Notes under the pieces: generated by a model
What the model saw: only the letters and a program-made list of their open reading frames with translations
The model's database searches: none
Told to the model about the DNA's origin: nothing
NCBI GenBank assembly: GCA_019775845.1
Contig: JADQAV010000026.1
Span: 372,001-436,000, forward strand
Length of the DNA stretch: 64,000 nt
Origin: Myrmaecium sp. VS I D KN 1
Lineage: Eukaryota; Ascomycota; Dothideomycetes; Valsariales; Valsariaceae
Direction: 5' to 3'
In this document: positions 10,334-21,647 of the stretch, piece by piece
Layout: every line of letters starts with the position of its first letter
Position numbering within the stretch: the first letter of the stretch is position 1
Made by a program: the position numbers and the translations under genes

Positions 10334-13300
10334 TCACGGCCTCAGTTCTCGGGAGCTCGCAGACCTCTTGAGAACGCGATGATGGGCTAAGAGCTGGGAG
10401 ATCATGAAGTGCGCCACGTCCTCGTCGGCCCAGTACGAGAGATGGCTGGCGATGGAAGCAATGATAGAGATGTCAAAGGCGCCCCTGATAACAACTTGCG
10501 TTAGCGGCCACCCCCTGAAACAAAGGTAAGATGGGGGAGTGTTACTCTTGAATGCTGTAGTCCACTCGACCGTTACTGTTCAGCGCCCGAACCTTGGCTT
10601 CCTCCCGGCGCAGCTTCCTGCTCTTCTCTTCAAGGTCCTCCCACTCCTGCATCTGCGCCAGGTCTTTCGGATCAAGCTCGCTTTGTTGGCTTCTGCGGCG
10701 CTTTTGAAATCCAGCGTAAAGTGTTTCCATCTCGGTATCGATCAGAGTTGTCGGATGCTGCCCTTCTTCTCCTTGAGTGATTATCTCCCGGGCCAACTTC
10801 TCGTTGCCACCATTTGCTTCTTTAAGCGGCACTGGGGGGATCACGCCAGCGCCGAGGTTGGTGCCTGCGCCGGGTGCGAGTGGATTCCGTGGAGGTATAG
10901 GATTACCAAGCTTCCCTGCCTCTTCAGCCGTGAGCCCAAGACTGCGGTTGATCAAGCTGCTGGCCACCCCAGAAGTGAGATTGGTCCAGAGCCCGGAAAC
11001 ACTCTGTGAGACCTTTGCACCTATTCCAGCAAAACCTTGGCCAACCGGCGCACCAAAGATACCTTTTTTAGTATACGGCAGCAGCTGGGGTTTCAGGGAT
11101 GACATCGCAGGAGATATGAGAGGCTCCACACGATAGCTGATAGGGTCACTCGGATGAAATATGTTGTAGAACCGTTGGCAGGCCGGAGAAGAGGTTGTGA
11201 TCTCCAAATGATCGATATCCGCTGCCGACTTATGCCAAGTGGTTTCGGGCCCCAGGAAGGGGTCGTCCATGATATCCCCTGGTGTTTCCGCGGCTGGGAA
11301 ATTAAGGGAATGGCGCGCAGCAATTCTTCGACCTTTGAGCATTTGGAACAGTCCGATAGGTGAGCCCAAGGCGTAGAAATCTTCGACCTCGAAGTCCAGC
11401 TTCAAGTCCTTCTCCATCATACTCCGGCGTTTGCTTCGGGTGTGGTTCGCGTAGTCTCTTTTCTGTTGACAGAGGATATCGAACATGATTGCAGAACCAA
11501 GAGAATGCCCTACCAGTGATACCTTGCCACTGAAGTTGGGGTTGCGTTCCTTGAATAGCTTGTAGATCCGATTGCATTCGGACAGAACGATCCTGGTGAT
11601 ATGACTTTTGTAAGCTGGACTCTGATAGAGTAGAATGTCAAGCGCCAGATCCTGCAGAAGATTCCTCACAGCTGGTACACCATCGACGGTGATGTCCTCC
11701 AGGTTCGGGTATTCATGGTCTTCGAAGTCTAGATCCCCCAGATCATGCTCCTTCCGGTTGTGCCTAAGACTCTGTCTGGGAAAATCTAGCAAATGACGCC
11801 AACAGATGGGCAATACCTGGATACGACAATTCTTTGGTAACTTGTCAAGCTCGTTATTCAAGGCCTGTAAATCCTCTGAGTTGGCGTACACCGCCTTGAA
11901 CGTCTTTCTTAGTGAGTTGACGTCGTGAATAAAGTTAACACTCTCCATCCGCAGCCCTAAGCGTTGTCCAATCCCATGCGTCACTAAAAGAAGATGCTCG
12001 ATTTCTCTGCCTTGTTCGTCACCTTCTTGCTCCTTGTAGTCGTCTCTTATTTCTTGCTCATCTCTTTTCCGAACCTCCTCTTCCTGCTGTTCGGGGTCTT
12101 CGACTTGGACAGATGCCACGAAGTTGGACACTTGGCGCTCTAAAGTGGCCTTTCGAATACTAGACGGAGAAGGAGGTCGATCATCGGGGTTCTCGCCAGT
12201 CACTTCAACGTTAGGCTGAACCTGCACAGGAACATCGGATCCTCGCCCCGATTGTAATGGCTCTTCGGAAATTTCTGCTGTGGGTTTCCCTGACGATGCA
12301 ATATCCTTGCCGTCCTTTCCGTCTTTATTGTCTTTGGCATCAACCTTCTTAGACAAGTCAGAATAACCTCTCACAATTTTTTGACCTGCATAATGTGCGC
12401 CACCCGCAAAGCGCTGGTACATCGTACTACCAAGCCGCGATATCAAATCATCCTCCTTCTGCAGCCATGCCGTGGTCGCGTTCTCGTATGTCACCACATG
12501 GTTCATGTAAGAGCCGAATAGCCGGTATGTCTTATTTTGAGGGGTGACAGATGCATCTCGCACAGTCTGAAGATCAGCCTCCTCACCTGCGGAATCCGCT
12601 TTCAGGTTTTCGGCAGAGGCTTTGGGCGTCAGCGGATTCGAAGCTGAAAGCTTTTCCGCAGCTTTCAATTCGTCGGTTCCTCTGATCGATGTTGGACGTG
12701 ACCGCGGCTGTGATGCCGATCGCTTGGTTTTCGGGGCTGGAAACTTCCAAGGTTTCAGTTTCACGAAGCCCTCCTCCAACTGCATTGCCAGATTTTCGTC
12801 ACATGGGCGTAGATTCGAGCCTTCGGGGAAGAACCACGATCCCCGCCGGACCTCATAAACAGGGCCGGGCCAGTAAGCGGGCTTAAGTTCTCTCTCCTCA
12901 ATGTCTACATCGAATAGAAAGTCTTCGTTCACGGGAACGGTCTTTTTTGTACGTTCATCCCCAGGCGAAGCGCCTTGGTCCGTTGCTCGATCATCAGCTA
13001 GCGCAGTCGCAGGAGGTGGGCTATGTCGTTCTTCCTGGCGAAGCTTCGCGGCTCGTTCGCGTGCTTCTTCCTCATGAGCTATTTTCTGGAAGGCGATTTC
13101 CAGAGCGCGAGAGTCGCCTGCGGAAAATGGTTGCCATTTTCTCGGTGCTGGAGGAAGCTTCGACGTGATGTTTGATTTATCGGACGAGAACGGTTTCCTT
13201 TTTGGGACCTAGAGCTGTCTGAGCATGTATGGGTGCTGTGTAAAGGTGGTTACTTACATCCACAGCGTGATACCATTGCACTACAAGCGGCGGGCAGTCT

Positions 13301-13500
13301 GGAGGATAGTTTCTGAGACTGAGCCTGTGCCTATGACTGACGCTGTGATCGCCGCCTCTTGTCGACGCAAGTCCGGGCTCCTGCTTCAAGGTTTGCGACT
13401 CTGCAGACGACCCTTGCCGGGGCGTGGGTTGCCGGGAGCCCCAGGGGGAGATGGCATTGATACCGGCAGAGAGGTAGGATCGGTTGTCTTGCCCGGACAT
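10334..13500 (-). CDS. DDHD-domain phospholipase (PA-PLA1 / Ddl1-like)
   Basis: Intracellular lipase of the DDHD/PA-preferring phospholipase A1 family (yeast Ddl1, mammalian DDHD1/2). Three exons: 13258-13500, 10546-13208, 10334-10484; 1018 residues. Start MSGQDNRSYLSAGINAISPW is taken as the conserved fungal N-terminus; no ATG occurs upstream in frame. Next come PPLVVQWYHAVDV-PKRKPF across the first splice and VPVNEDFLFDVDIEERELKP with PAYWPGPVYEVRRGSWFFPE (WWE-like region). Lipase motif LVGHSLGSA has its nucleophile at about Ser650. The DDHD domain runs from EVEDFYALGSPIGLFQMLKG to the C-terminus. The last exon (GAFDISIIASIASHLSYWAD, then EDVAHFMISQLL) completes the DDHD domain. It is reached by splicing at GA|GTAACA just before an in-frame TAA at 10542, so the long ORF alone gives a truncated protein. 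Confidence 0.95.
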
Positions 13501-14348
13501 GGCGTCTTCACGCCGACCCCTCCCAGCCTTACCCTCCGGATGCCAGGTTGGAGCTATCTTATGCACCAGAGATGATACTTGCGGGGATGCGGGAAGAGTC
13601 GGGAGAGACTTGCGGAGCTGGCTGAGGAGGACGGAGAGGCTCGGTGGTTTAGACAACTTAAATGAAGGATTGTCGCAAGCAAGAGCTTGAGGATAAAGGG
13701 CTGGGGAGCTGAAGAGGGCGGGTATTAAGCAAATAAAATAACTAGGGATGGTTGTTTGATGGTCCTTAAGCCCCGGTGCAATTCGGCCACATCGCGATGC
13801 TTACAGTACTACTCCGTAGGCGGTGACGTCGGTCAAATTATGTCTTATCTTATCTTGACCACACCAACCGTTACTCCTAGCGGCTCCCTATATACAATGT
13901 GCGATTTACTTCTGACCTCTAGAGGCCGCCCACTTTGAAAAGGACAAGAGGAACATACCAATAACTAGTTTCGTTATTTCGCTACTGCACATTGAGGCAC
14001 TGCCTGAGTCCTGACAATTTCGATGATTAAATCCCTCAAAGCTTTCAGGCACCACATAATACATAGTAAGTACCTATAAGCTGCTATAGTTTCAACCGCT
14101 GCAAGGGGGGGCACGGCAACAGCAATGCCAACGTACTATATATAGCGGGACTTGTACCTACTCCTAAAACCGCATATACACATCGGTTCCAGGAAGCCTT
14201 GGCGAGAGAAGGTGGGTTTGCTTGTTGGATAATATTAGAATTTCTTTTATTTTAGGATGTCAGATACTTCATCACTGTCATTCGGATTCCAAGCTCGAGA
14301 CCCCGAGAAAACGCTAGCAAACTAGTTCCCTTCTGCTATCATTTTCGC
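13501..14348. other. Intergenic: DDHD promoter and BLI-3 3' flank
   Basis: No gene supported. It is AT-richer than its surroundings between about 13730 and 14330. The frame upstream of the DDHD start stays open for some distance but has no ATG. Confidence 0.4.
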
Positions 14349-15283
14349 TCACTGAGATCCAGCAGATGCGCGCCCTGGGTGTTATAAGTTAGCCCGTGGC
14401 AAGGACTTGGAGCACATTCAAGGATCGTCTTGAAATACTTACACTGCTCTAATTCTTCCGTGCTCAAGTGTCTCAAGCGGTTGACATTAGGAGCCTCGCC
14501 AGTAGCAACACCCTTGGCAAGCTCTACGAAAGCACCGGCAATAGTACGTTTAGAGATAGCGTACTGCGCAGTGATCGCCTTGACCTTGATGATCACTATA
14601 CGCGGGTCTTCCGGACCTCCGTCGTGGACGCCATCGCCAAGGTCTCCAATCCATGCCTTCAGTGACGGGCTGTAGTACTTCTTTACTTTTTCGCGGTCTT
14701 GCTCAACACTAGCTTTTCCGGCGATAGAAGCCCACTCGCCTGATGGCGTCAGGAAGGCCAAATTGATGTCGGCGTCACTTTCAAGATCGTCCGTCTTGCC
14801 AGATTCAGAGTTGGCATGGAAGAGAAGATCAATCCCGTTGCCCTCCTATACCACGATCAGCTCTGCTTTGCGGACCTGAGAAGACTCCTAAGGGCAACAA
14901 CAAACCTTGGCTGCCAGTGCCATACACCGAGACACAAGGAGTCCACTCTCAGCAATCCTTGTAGTCATCATGCAGAACTTGTTCTTCTCGACGAATGCGA
15001 TAAGATCCTCAACCTTGTCCTTGAGCGGAGGCTGCTCAAGGTTCTTCTGCGTGTAAGGGTCGGCAGGCTTACTACCGGTATCGGCGTTGCTGTAAGACAT
15101 TATGAAAGCTGCCCAACTGTTGAATAGGTATTCTGGTGTCGGTGGTAGTTGGCGTCTTTGTTTGTAAGATGGGTTGTTCTGGAGGAACGTGAGCGTGGAG
15201 GTCTTGGAAGCTCGAGTGAAGAAGATGCTGTGCGTGGAGAATTGGCGGAGACACTGTCGTCGTACAAAGAACAAGGAGTTCAT
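14349..15283 (-). CDS. bli-3: BLI-3-like flavin-binding protein (PNPOx-like fold)
   Basis: Homologue of Neurospora blue-light-inducible BLI-3, in the pyridoxamine-5'-phosphate-oxidase-like/general stress protein 26 family, predicted to bind FMN. Exons: 14906-15283, 14443-14845, 14349-14374. Core motifs: LKDKVEDLIAFVEKNKFCMM, TTRIAESGLLVSRCMALAAK, GIDLLFHANSESGKTDDLES, DADINLAFLTPSGEWASIAG and RVWPCSP-less KAWIGDLGDGVHDGGPEDPR. The spliced last exon gives EELEQWRASAGSQ. Two in-frame starts exist. The usual one is ATG 15100 (MSYSNADTG), giving 207 residues. An upstream ATG at 15283 (MNSLFFVRRQCLRQFSTHS...) gives 268 residues with an Arg/Ser-rich N-terminus resembling a mitochondrial presequence. 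A TATA-like box 52 nt before 15283 favours inclusion of the long start. Confidence 0.85.
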
Positions 15284-15328
15284 TATGCAAGAGGTGAAGG
15301 TGATAGAGTAAGGATCGGGGCCGGTAGG

Positions 15329-15337
15329 CTTATATCG
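15329..15337 (-). promoter_or_regulatory. TATA-like box of bli-3 homologue
   Basis: Minus-strand GATATAAGC about 50 nt upstream of the upstream in-frame ATG at 15283. A start site 25-30 nt downstream would put that ATG inside the transcript with a leader of only about 20 nt. Confidence 0.45.
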
Positions 15338-16212
15338 CATGACCATGCATGACGAGTGCGAAACCGAAGCAAGGACTGGGCGACATTAACTTACCTTGAA
15401 GGGAGATATGAGGTGAGGTGGCTTCAGAGGAAGGTGAAAGGTGAAAGGTGTAGGTGTTTCGGCCGGCCTTCAATGGCCTCTAAAGAGCTGCGGTCAGAGA
15501 AGCTTCAGCCTTACCCCACATGACGTCAACGAAGATGGCATGCTCTCATCACCTGAAGGTAAGGTAGGGGTTGGGGAGCGGAGCTGAAGTACTTAGTCCC
15601 CGCCGTAATCATGCTGTGACAAACAACGTAAGTATACCTGCTAGTTCGTAGTTGTGCAACTGCGACTAGTATGTTGGGAGCAGCTAACCCAGTGGCTTTG
15701 GCCAATTGCTCTACAGTACAAAGTACGGAGGGTCCATGAGCATCGAAGATCGCCGCCGCTTCCGCGGGTGATCGTTGAGATCGTGGCTACCTACTGCCAA
15801 GAGCCGGCCCGCAGGGCTGCGCTAGGGCTCCCGGGACGCGGGTGCAAACCGGCCCCAGCTTGGCTGCATAGCATTTCAAGCTTTCCTCCGGCTTCTTGTA
15901 CGGGAGGGGAGTGTCTTGATTGAGATGCGAGGAGCAGTAGCTTGAGGATGGTCAGCAAAGAATGAGCCGCAAAGAGCATTTCATGCTGTCATCGTCAGGA
16001 CGCCCTCTAAGATGAGTATATGTGTATCGGATGAGACATACAAAAAGAACAATAATCTCGAACCAAGAAAAACCCATCCAACATGAGCTGAGCGAATGCT
16101 TGCTTTTCGAAAAAAACCCCATACAATCATGAGAAGCTTGGAGGCCACCATGCAACCATCATGCAGGTTTTATGGAACAGTATCGCTAGAAAGCACAACC
16201 GTATCCTACTCT
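15338..16212. other. Intergenic: bli-3 promoter and Bfr1 3' flank
   Basis: No gene supported. GGTGAAAGGTGAAAGGTG, a short direct repeat, lies near 15433-15450. Confidence 0.4.
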
Positions 16213-17906
16213 TTATGCCTTATCCTCGATGGAAGTCTTCTGCAACTCAATTGCCACATCGGCAGCAGCATCATTCTCTTGCGTGAGCTCGGCTTCGGCG
16301 GAAGGTGTACCGTTAACGCCCTGGTTTTTTTGAGCAGGCTTCTTCGCAGTATCCTTGCTACCATTCTCGGTCTCCGCTTCCAAACGCGCAATCTCCTCTT
16401 TAGCTTTGGCTATGTTCTGGAAAGAATCAGTATTTTGAAACCAACTGACCCAAGCTTCTGGCGAACTTACTTCTTTGGTCTTGCGGTCCTGGTCCTTCTT
16501 CCAGAAATCAACCTTCTCCTTGAGCTTCTCAATGACGCCCGGGACATCAGCTTGGGTGGCAGGAGGGGCGACGTTGAGCTTTCCAAGCTCCTCGATAATG
16601 CCAATGTTAAGGTTGAACTTGCCCTCGGTGGGGGTGCTTGCGGGGGAGCCGGCATTCTTTTTGGCCTTCTTTCCCTTCTTACCGCCGGTACCAACGAAGT
16701 AGCTCTCCTCATCTTCGCTTTTCTTAACAAGGCGGGTTCCCTTAAGACCCGACTCATCAACGGTCCGTGTAGCCGTCGCTGCAAGCTTGCTGCTGGGACC
16801 GGTAGTCTCCTTGGCGGCGACAGAGGACGGGTCAAAGAAGCGGATGAGGCCCTCCGCTGAAAGGATCTCTTCTTGGTAGGCAGGTGCGCTAGCCTCCTCC
16901 AGCTTCTGGTTGGCAATCTTCCGTTTCTTTTCGGCTTCCCACGCTTCCCTTTCAGCGCGCTGGCGCTCTTTCCTGGCTTTGTAAGCCTGATGCTCGTATT
17001 CGGCATACGCGCGCTTGCCCTGGAAGTAGGCGTCCTTGATTTGCTTAAGGGCAAGCCACTTCTCCTGTTGCTCAGCTTGAGCCTTGTCCTTCTGCTCCCG
17101 AAGAGCCCTGACATTCTTGTAAGCCTCGTCCTGCTCCGCCTTCAGACCGTCGAGTTCCTTCTGAAGTGCGTTGTACTGTTCGCTGATAGCCTTTTGTTCC
17201 GGGTCATCGAGGGTCTTCTTGAGTTCAGCAATCTGCGCCTTTAGGTCCTCAATGGCCTTCTGCTGCGCATCAAACCCACTGAAGTTCTTCTTCTGCTTGT
17301 TCAGGCTGCTGATCTCGGCCAAGGCCTTCTTCTCATCAACCAGTTTCATGGTCCCGGTGTCAACTTGCTTCTGCAAACGCTGTATCTCACGATCGACGTC
17401 CTCAGCAGTCCTGAAATTGACTCGACTGCGGGCCGTCTTGAGCTCATTCATACGCGACTTGAGCTGTTCATCGAGCTTCTTGACCTTCTCAAGGGTAGCG
17501 GAGCGCGAAGTCTTGAAACCTTGCTGCTTTTGCCTGATCTCGGCCAATTGTGACTTAAGCTCAGCTTGACGCTTCGCATTCGGGGAGTCTTTGTTATTCG
17601 GTCGTGCGTTGTCGAGTTTGGCCCGGATAGCATTCTGCAAGCTGATTAGCATGACGGCTGAAGGGGCAGCGCAGGTATCCGAAGACCATTGACGCCCCCG
17701 GGATGCTGCAGCAAGGATGGAGGTACCAGTTTCTCCTGGCTAGCGGCGTGCTCCTTCTCCGCTTTTGCTACGTCCTGTTTGAACTTCTCTTCATCGGGCT
17801 TCTCGGGCTTGCCAGCGAAGGACTTCGGCTTTCCACCAGAGGGTGCAGCATTCGTCGCGTCGCTTGTAGCGATAGTAGCGGCCGAGGGGGTCGTTAGATC
17901 GGCCAT
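16213..17906 (-). CDS. bfr1: Bfr1-like coiled-coil mRNP/polysome-associated protein
   Basis: Homologue of yeast Bfr1 (nuclear segregation protein), which associates with polysomes and mRNP complexes at the ER. Exons: 17727-17906, 16471-17634, 16213-16416; 515 residues. The N-terminus is low complexity (MADLTTPSAATIATSDATNA). Residues ~40-320 are Lys/Glu/Gln-rich coiled coil with the family start QEKL-NAIRAKLDNARPNNKD and RVNFRTAEDVDREIQRLQKQ. Later come AYAEYEHQAYKARKERQRAE and the conserved C-terminal block KKGKKAKKNAGSP plus FNLNIGIIEELGKLNVAPP. The first intron is 92 nt. The second (16417-16470) is 54 nt, in frame and free of stops. It is called an intron from its GTAAGT donor and TTTCCAG acceptor. 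The gene is divergent from the PQ-loop gene across 385 bp. Confidence 0.87.
16417..16470 (-). other. In-frame 54-nt intron in bfr1
   Basis: GTAAGT donor and TTCCAG acceptor on the minus strand; length divisible by three and no stop codon. Retention would insert 18 residues between KTKE and NIAKAKEE. Confidence 0.75.
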
Positions 17907-18291
17907 TTCTTTACTTGAACACTGGAGATATCGAATGGATATCTGATATCTATGTGTCTAAGAAGTGGGTAGTGAACAGATAGGTGTCGGTGCTCGGGGA
18001 TGATATTTGGGGTGGGCCAGAAAGTATGTAGGTGGTCCCTTCTCGGCTCCGGTCCCTCTAATGTAAAGCGGGTAACTTGTCCCGAGTCGTTCGGCACAAG
18101 CCTGCATTGCGTGAAACATTGCGGTGATGGCAGCCAACAACTGCATCCGTCCATACTGTATCCCACCAGTCAGATATTAGCAAAGTAGTAAAGCCCCACC
18201 GAAGAGTTCTGGATCGCTTGCAGTTCCCTCTCTACCTTTCTGACCAGTCGGAATACCTGACGGCGGAAAACTACACTCGCAACCGCGCAAT
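17907..18291. promoter_or_regulatory. Divergent promoter between bfr1 and PQ-loop gene
   Basis: 385 bp separates two head-to-head start codons, so both genes must be driven from it. No TATA box stands out. Confidence 0.5.
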
Positions 18292-19330
18292 ATGAATGTC
18301 CCAATAGCTGCAAATATTCTGGGAACTATCGGAGCTGTTCGTCTAGATTGCCCTCTCTTCCAAGCATCATCATGATTACCGTTGCCACTACAATAGTTGG
18401 CTAACATGTCCTGCAGATCTGCTGGTCCATACAGGTACATAGGATTCTTGTGACATCCTGATTACTTCTGCAAACTTGTATTGAAGAATTACTAGTTGAT
18501 ACCACAAATTGTCATCAATTATCGTAGACATAACACTGTCGGCCTTCAGCCATCAATGATGATGATGTGGGCCTGTGCCGGTGTCCCCCTGGGCGTCTAT
18601 AACATCGTCGAAGAGTTCAACATCGCTCTCCGTATTCAACCCCAGATCCTGACTCTCCTGAGCCTCACCACTTGGATCCAGTGTTACTATTACGAAAAGG
18701 TAGGGAGTCCCGACGACAAGATTTCTCGAAGTTCCTTTAACATCCAAGAAGCGCTGGCCCCTCCTACGTGCAGTTTCGGTCGTGGTACCAATTGCCTGCT
18801 TAATGGCCGGTATACAAGCGGCTCTGATCGTTTCACTCCGGATTGCCGAGTCCAACGATGTGCAATGGCCAGTCACTTTGATGGCGGTCCTTTCCGCATC
18901 ATTATTAGCTGCTGGAGTCCTCCGCCATTACTGGGATATATACGTCCATCGGACCGTCCGTGGTATCTCATTCCTTTTTGTCGCAATCGATGCCGCTGGA
19001 GATCTGTTTTCTCTCATTTCAGTCTGCTTTCAGTCGAAACTTGACATCCTTGGGCTCGTCATCTACGGTACTGAGCTGCTTCTATGGCTCGGAGTCTTCG
19101 CATGCGGCGGGTACTTCAATCTTGCTCCGTGGCTCCGGAAAACAATGCAAGCAACGACAGACGACAGAGTGAGGGATGGCGAGCAGACGGAAGTAGTGGT
19201 CATTGAGCGTCACCAAACCAGTGGCATCGCTATGCACGACTTGCCTTCTTCCACTTCCGTCTTTCGAACACCATCAGGCGAGTTAGCAGCTGTTAGGTCT
19301 CGTGTCGTTCAGGACCACAGCACTGGTTAG
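18292..19330 (+). CDS. PQ-loop repeat membrane protein
   Basis: Small polytopic membrane protein of the PQ-loop family, which includes lysosomal/vacuolar amino-acid exporters and SWEET-like carriers. Four exons: 18292-18336, 18417-18434 (18 nt), 18496-18699, 18749-19330; 282 residues. Joining the first three gives ANILGTIGAICWSIQLIPQI then VINYRRHNTVGLQ, an exact PQ-loop signature with the Pro-Gln pair. Exon 4 starts at 18749 to keep phase (YYYEK-KRWPLLRAVSVVVPIA). A second degenerate loop covers HYWDIYVHRTVRGISFLFVA. Hydrophobic segments continue to ~230, followed by a hydrophilic C-terminal tail. Substrate cannot be told. The first donor (GTTCGT) is unusual, so the first exon is slightly less certain. 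Confidence 0.83.
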
Positions 19331-20105
19331 TGAAGAGAAGGCGCGGAATGGCAAGGTCGGATGTGATGAAGGGCCGGTAACCTGGTATGCTTTGATCTGG
19401 ATCCACCCAACATCACTGCATGGTCGAGGCATGTTGTTGTCATATCATCCCGTTCCGCAGTGAAAGTGCACGTGTACTGATTGTAGATGTTAAGCAACTG
19501 AGCGATGGGTGACTGGATCATCCCCTTCTTAACAACGTTTTATCGCACACTCCGGGTATCGTTGAGGGCCCACCCTCAGCAGTCATGACATTCGGTTTCA
19601 TTTCACTTCTCTCTTGAACTGCCTATAGTCTGGTCACTTGTCAGGTCCATCGGTGAGCATTATTTGGTACTTTAACTTTCTTCCGACTTCACCGCCCATT
19701 CTACACCCGTCATCGACATTCACGACGTGTCCCGCACATTGCTTGCCAGGCCCAACGTAGCTGCCTATAAAGCCTTTCGCTCTCTGTCCCCCATTTCTAA
19801 CCTGCACTTCCACTGCTCACAAGACCAGCGCAGTTTCCCGGTCAGGAAAAACCCCCAGCGCGTCTGGCTCCATACGCTACTCCGCACTCAAGCTCCCCGC
19901 ATTATCCACCCCGCCATCATTTCCGCGTGACGGCGTCAAGTCGGTAAGTCGCAACGGCGGTAAATCCTTCTGTGAGGCAGCGCAGCTTCCTTGCACTGCA
20001 ATTCAGCTCACCTGACGGTATAAATGAGCTTCTGGCTTTGTTCAATTTTGCTCATTATCGATTTCAGTTGCACCTCCATATCTCTCATACCAAATTCTAC
20101 CGAAG
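19331..20105. other. Intergenic between PQ-loop gene and orphan gene
   Basis: No gene supported. Short ORFs have no recognisable similarity. Confidence 0.4.
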
Positions 20106-20947
20106 ATGAATCGGGGTCGCCCGCGAACCCCGAGTTGGGTCAGCGTTTCCAGTCTCGATCCCGATGCTCCTGCGAGCACTCCGTACTCGGAGTCGATGTT
20201 GGCTGCGCTACCTGTCCTCAACATGGATACGATCAACGATAAACTACAGGACATTCCCGAATCCGACGCGTCCAGCTCTGCGGCACCTGAATCCGCGATT
20301 CATTACACTACCCCAGTCGGTAGCGATGCTCCGACGATTGAACATTTTCCTACCACTGCGGAACTCGCAGAGACGTTCAAAATCGCACAGCTGGCTGTGG
20401 ATCAGGTATTGAGGACCTCTTCGGCTGAGACATTAGGTAAGTATTGTTGCATGTTTAACCATCAGAAACCCCCTTCCCCTCCTCCCTCCCCCTCTCAAAA
20501 GAAAATGCATATTCGAATGATGATTTCTGTCGTTGTGCGTCCCAAATTAACCCGAATTGTGACCTAGTTTACCGCGCCGATCCACAAAAGCCTCTGCAAA
20601 CTGACGGCGTCACCGAACATACGGACTGGAGCGAGCCAATTGAGGATGACCTACTCCGTGCTCTAGCCCGCCTAAGGAATCTCGCCATTAACGATTACCA
20701 GCGTGACCCCAGCTTGACAATTGAAGAGCACTACAATCGCCGCCTCCGTCGCGTCCAGAACAAGGTGGAACCATCCTATACCCAATCTACTCGGATCTCT
20801 CTCATCGAGGAGAAGACCACGGTCATCACGAGCCTCCTCAAGAAGATTGTCGGTAAGATCAAATGCGAGAAAGATGCTGAGATTGACGAACTGCTTGGAG
20901 AGATTGAGAACCTAAAGGCATCGAATGGCGTGCAGAATCCGAGATGA
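20106..20947 (+). CDS. Hypothetical protein with C-terminal coiled coil
   Basis: Not recognised. Two exons: 20106-20436 and 20568-20947, with a 131-nt intron (GTAAGT donor, CTAG acceptor); 236 residues. The N-terminal third is Ser/Pro rich (MNRGRPRTPSWVSVSS...). The middle, EDDLLRALARLRNLAINDYQ, is predicted helical. The C-terminal ~60 residues (SLIEEKTTVITSLLKKIVGK... EIDELLGEIENLKAS) have heptad-like hydrophobic spacing, suggesting a coiled coil. No signal peptide or membrane segment. Upstream pyrimidine-rich DNA before the ATG looks like a fungal promoter. It could be a lineage-specific gene. Confidence 0.6.
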
Positions 20948-21647
20948 GGTTACGGTATTGCGGTAATTCTGGCTGGCCAAACGAGGCAGGGTTTTGCTCG
21001 GCTTGGAGTGGAATTGGTATACATGGTTCCGATGGGAATCATGGATCTTGCTCGTGGCTCTAATGGGCTATAGTTCCTCTCAGTCGATAGGAAACGGTCC
21101 TCTGCCTTCTGATGCATCATAATAGCCTGAGTAAAGGCTGCCAGCAGGTGCTGGACATAGTGCATAATAGTTTGCTGAATCAGTCACCACAAATCACAGT
21201 AAATGAAGGCCTACTTGAAGCGAGACCTGTAGTATCTACTTATCTAACCTGTGCCTTTCTAAAAACCATGCCGTAGTCGATTTCCTAAAATCTCCACTGC
21301 AGGTAATGTGAATGCTTGTTGTACTACCTTTGATTCGCCAATGTCTAGACAGCCTGATGGGTGCACGTGCTTTCGTGAAAGGACGCTAGGACATCCCAGT
21401 CGTGTGTAGCACCTGCGACGTTCTCACCAGCCAGAAGCATTTCCGTTCGCGACCACAGTTGCACAGCCGCGGAGGAGCGCATGATATTTGAAGCTTTGTT
21501 GACGTACTGATGGGATTAATCTCATCTAGGGTCGTCTTTATGTGTTGACCCGTCCGCTCCGCTTTGTCTTTATACTCTGCCTAGTTCTCTCATTTCCGTC
21601 GCCCAACCCATCCAAGTACCTCACACCAGACCGCGCACCGAGGCAAG
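20948..21647. other. Intergenic: upstream region of mad1
   Basis: No gene supported. Its right end is the mad1 promoter; a TTTATACT motif near 21568-21575 is a weak TATA candidate. Confidence 0.4.

Noticed and set aside
13501-13760. Longer N-terminus for the DDHD phospholipase
   Set aside because: The frame is open upstream of 13500 but has no ATG, and MSGQDNRSYLSAGINAISPW fits the family start.
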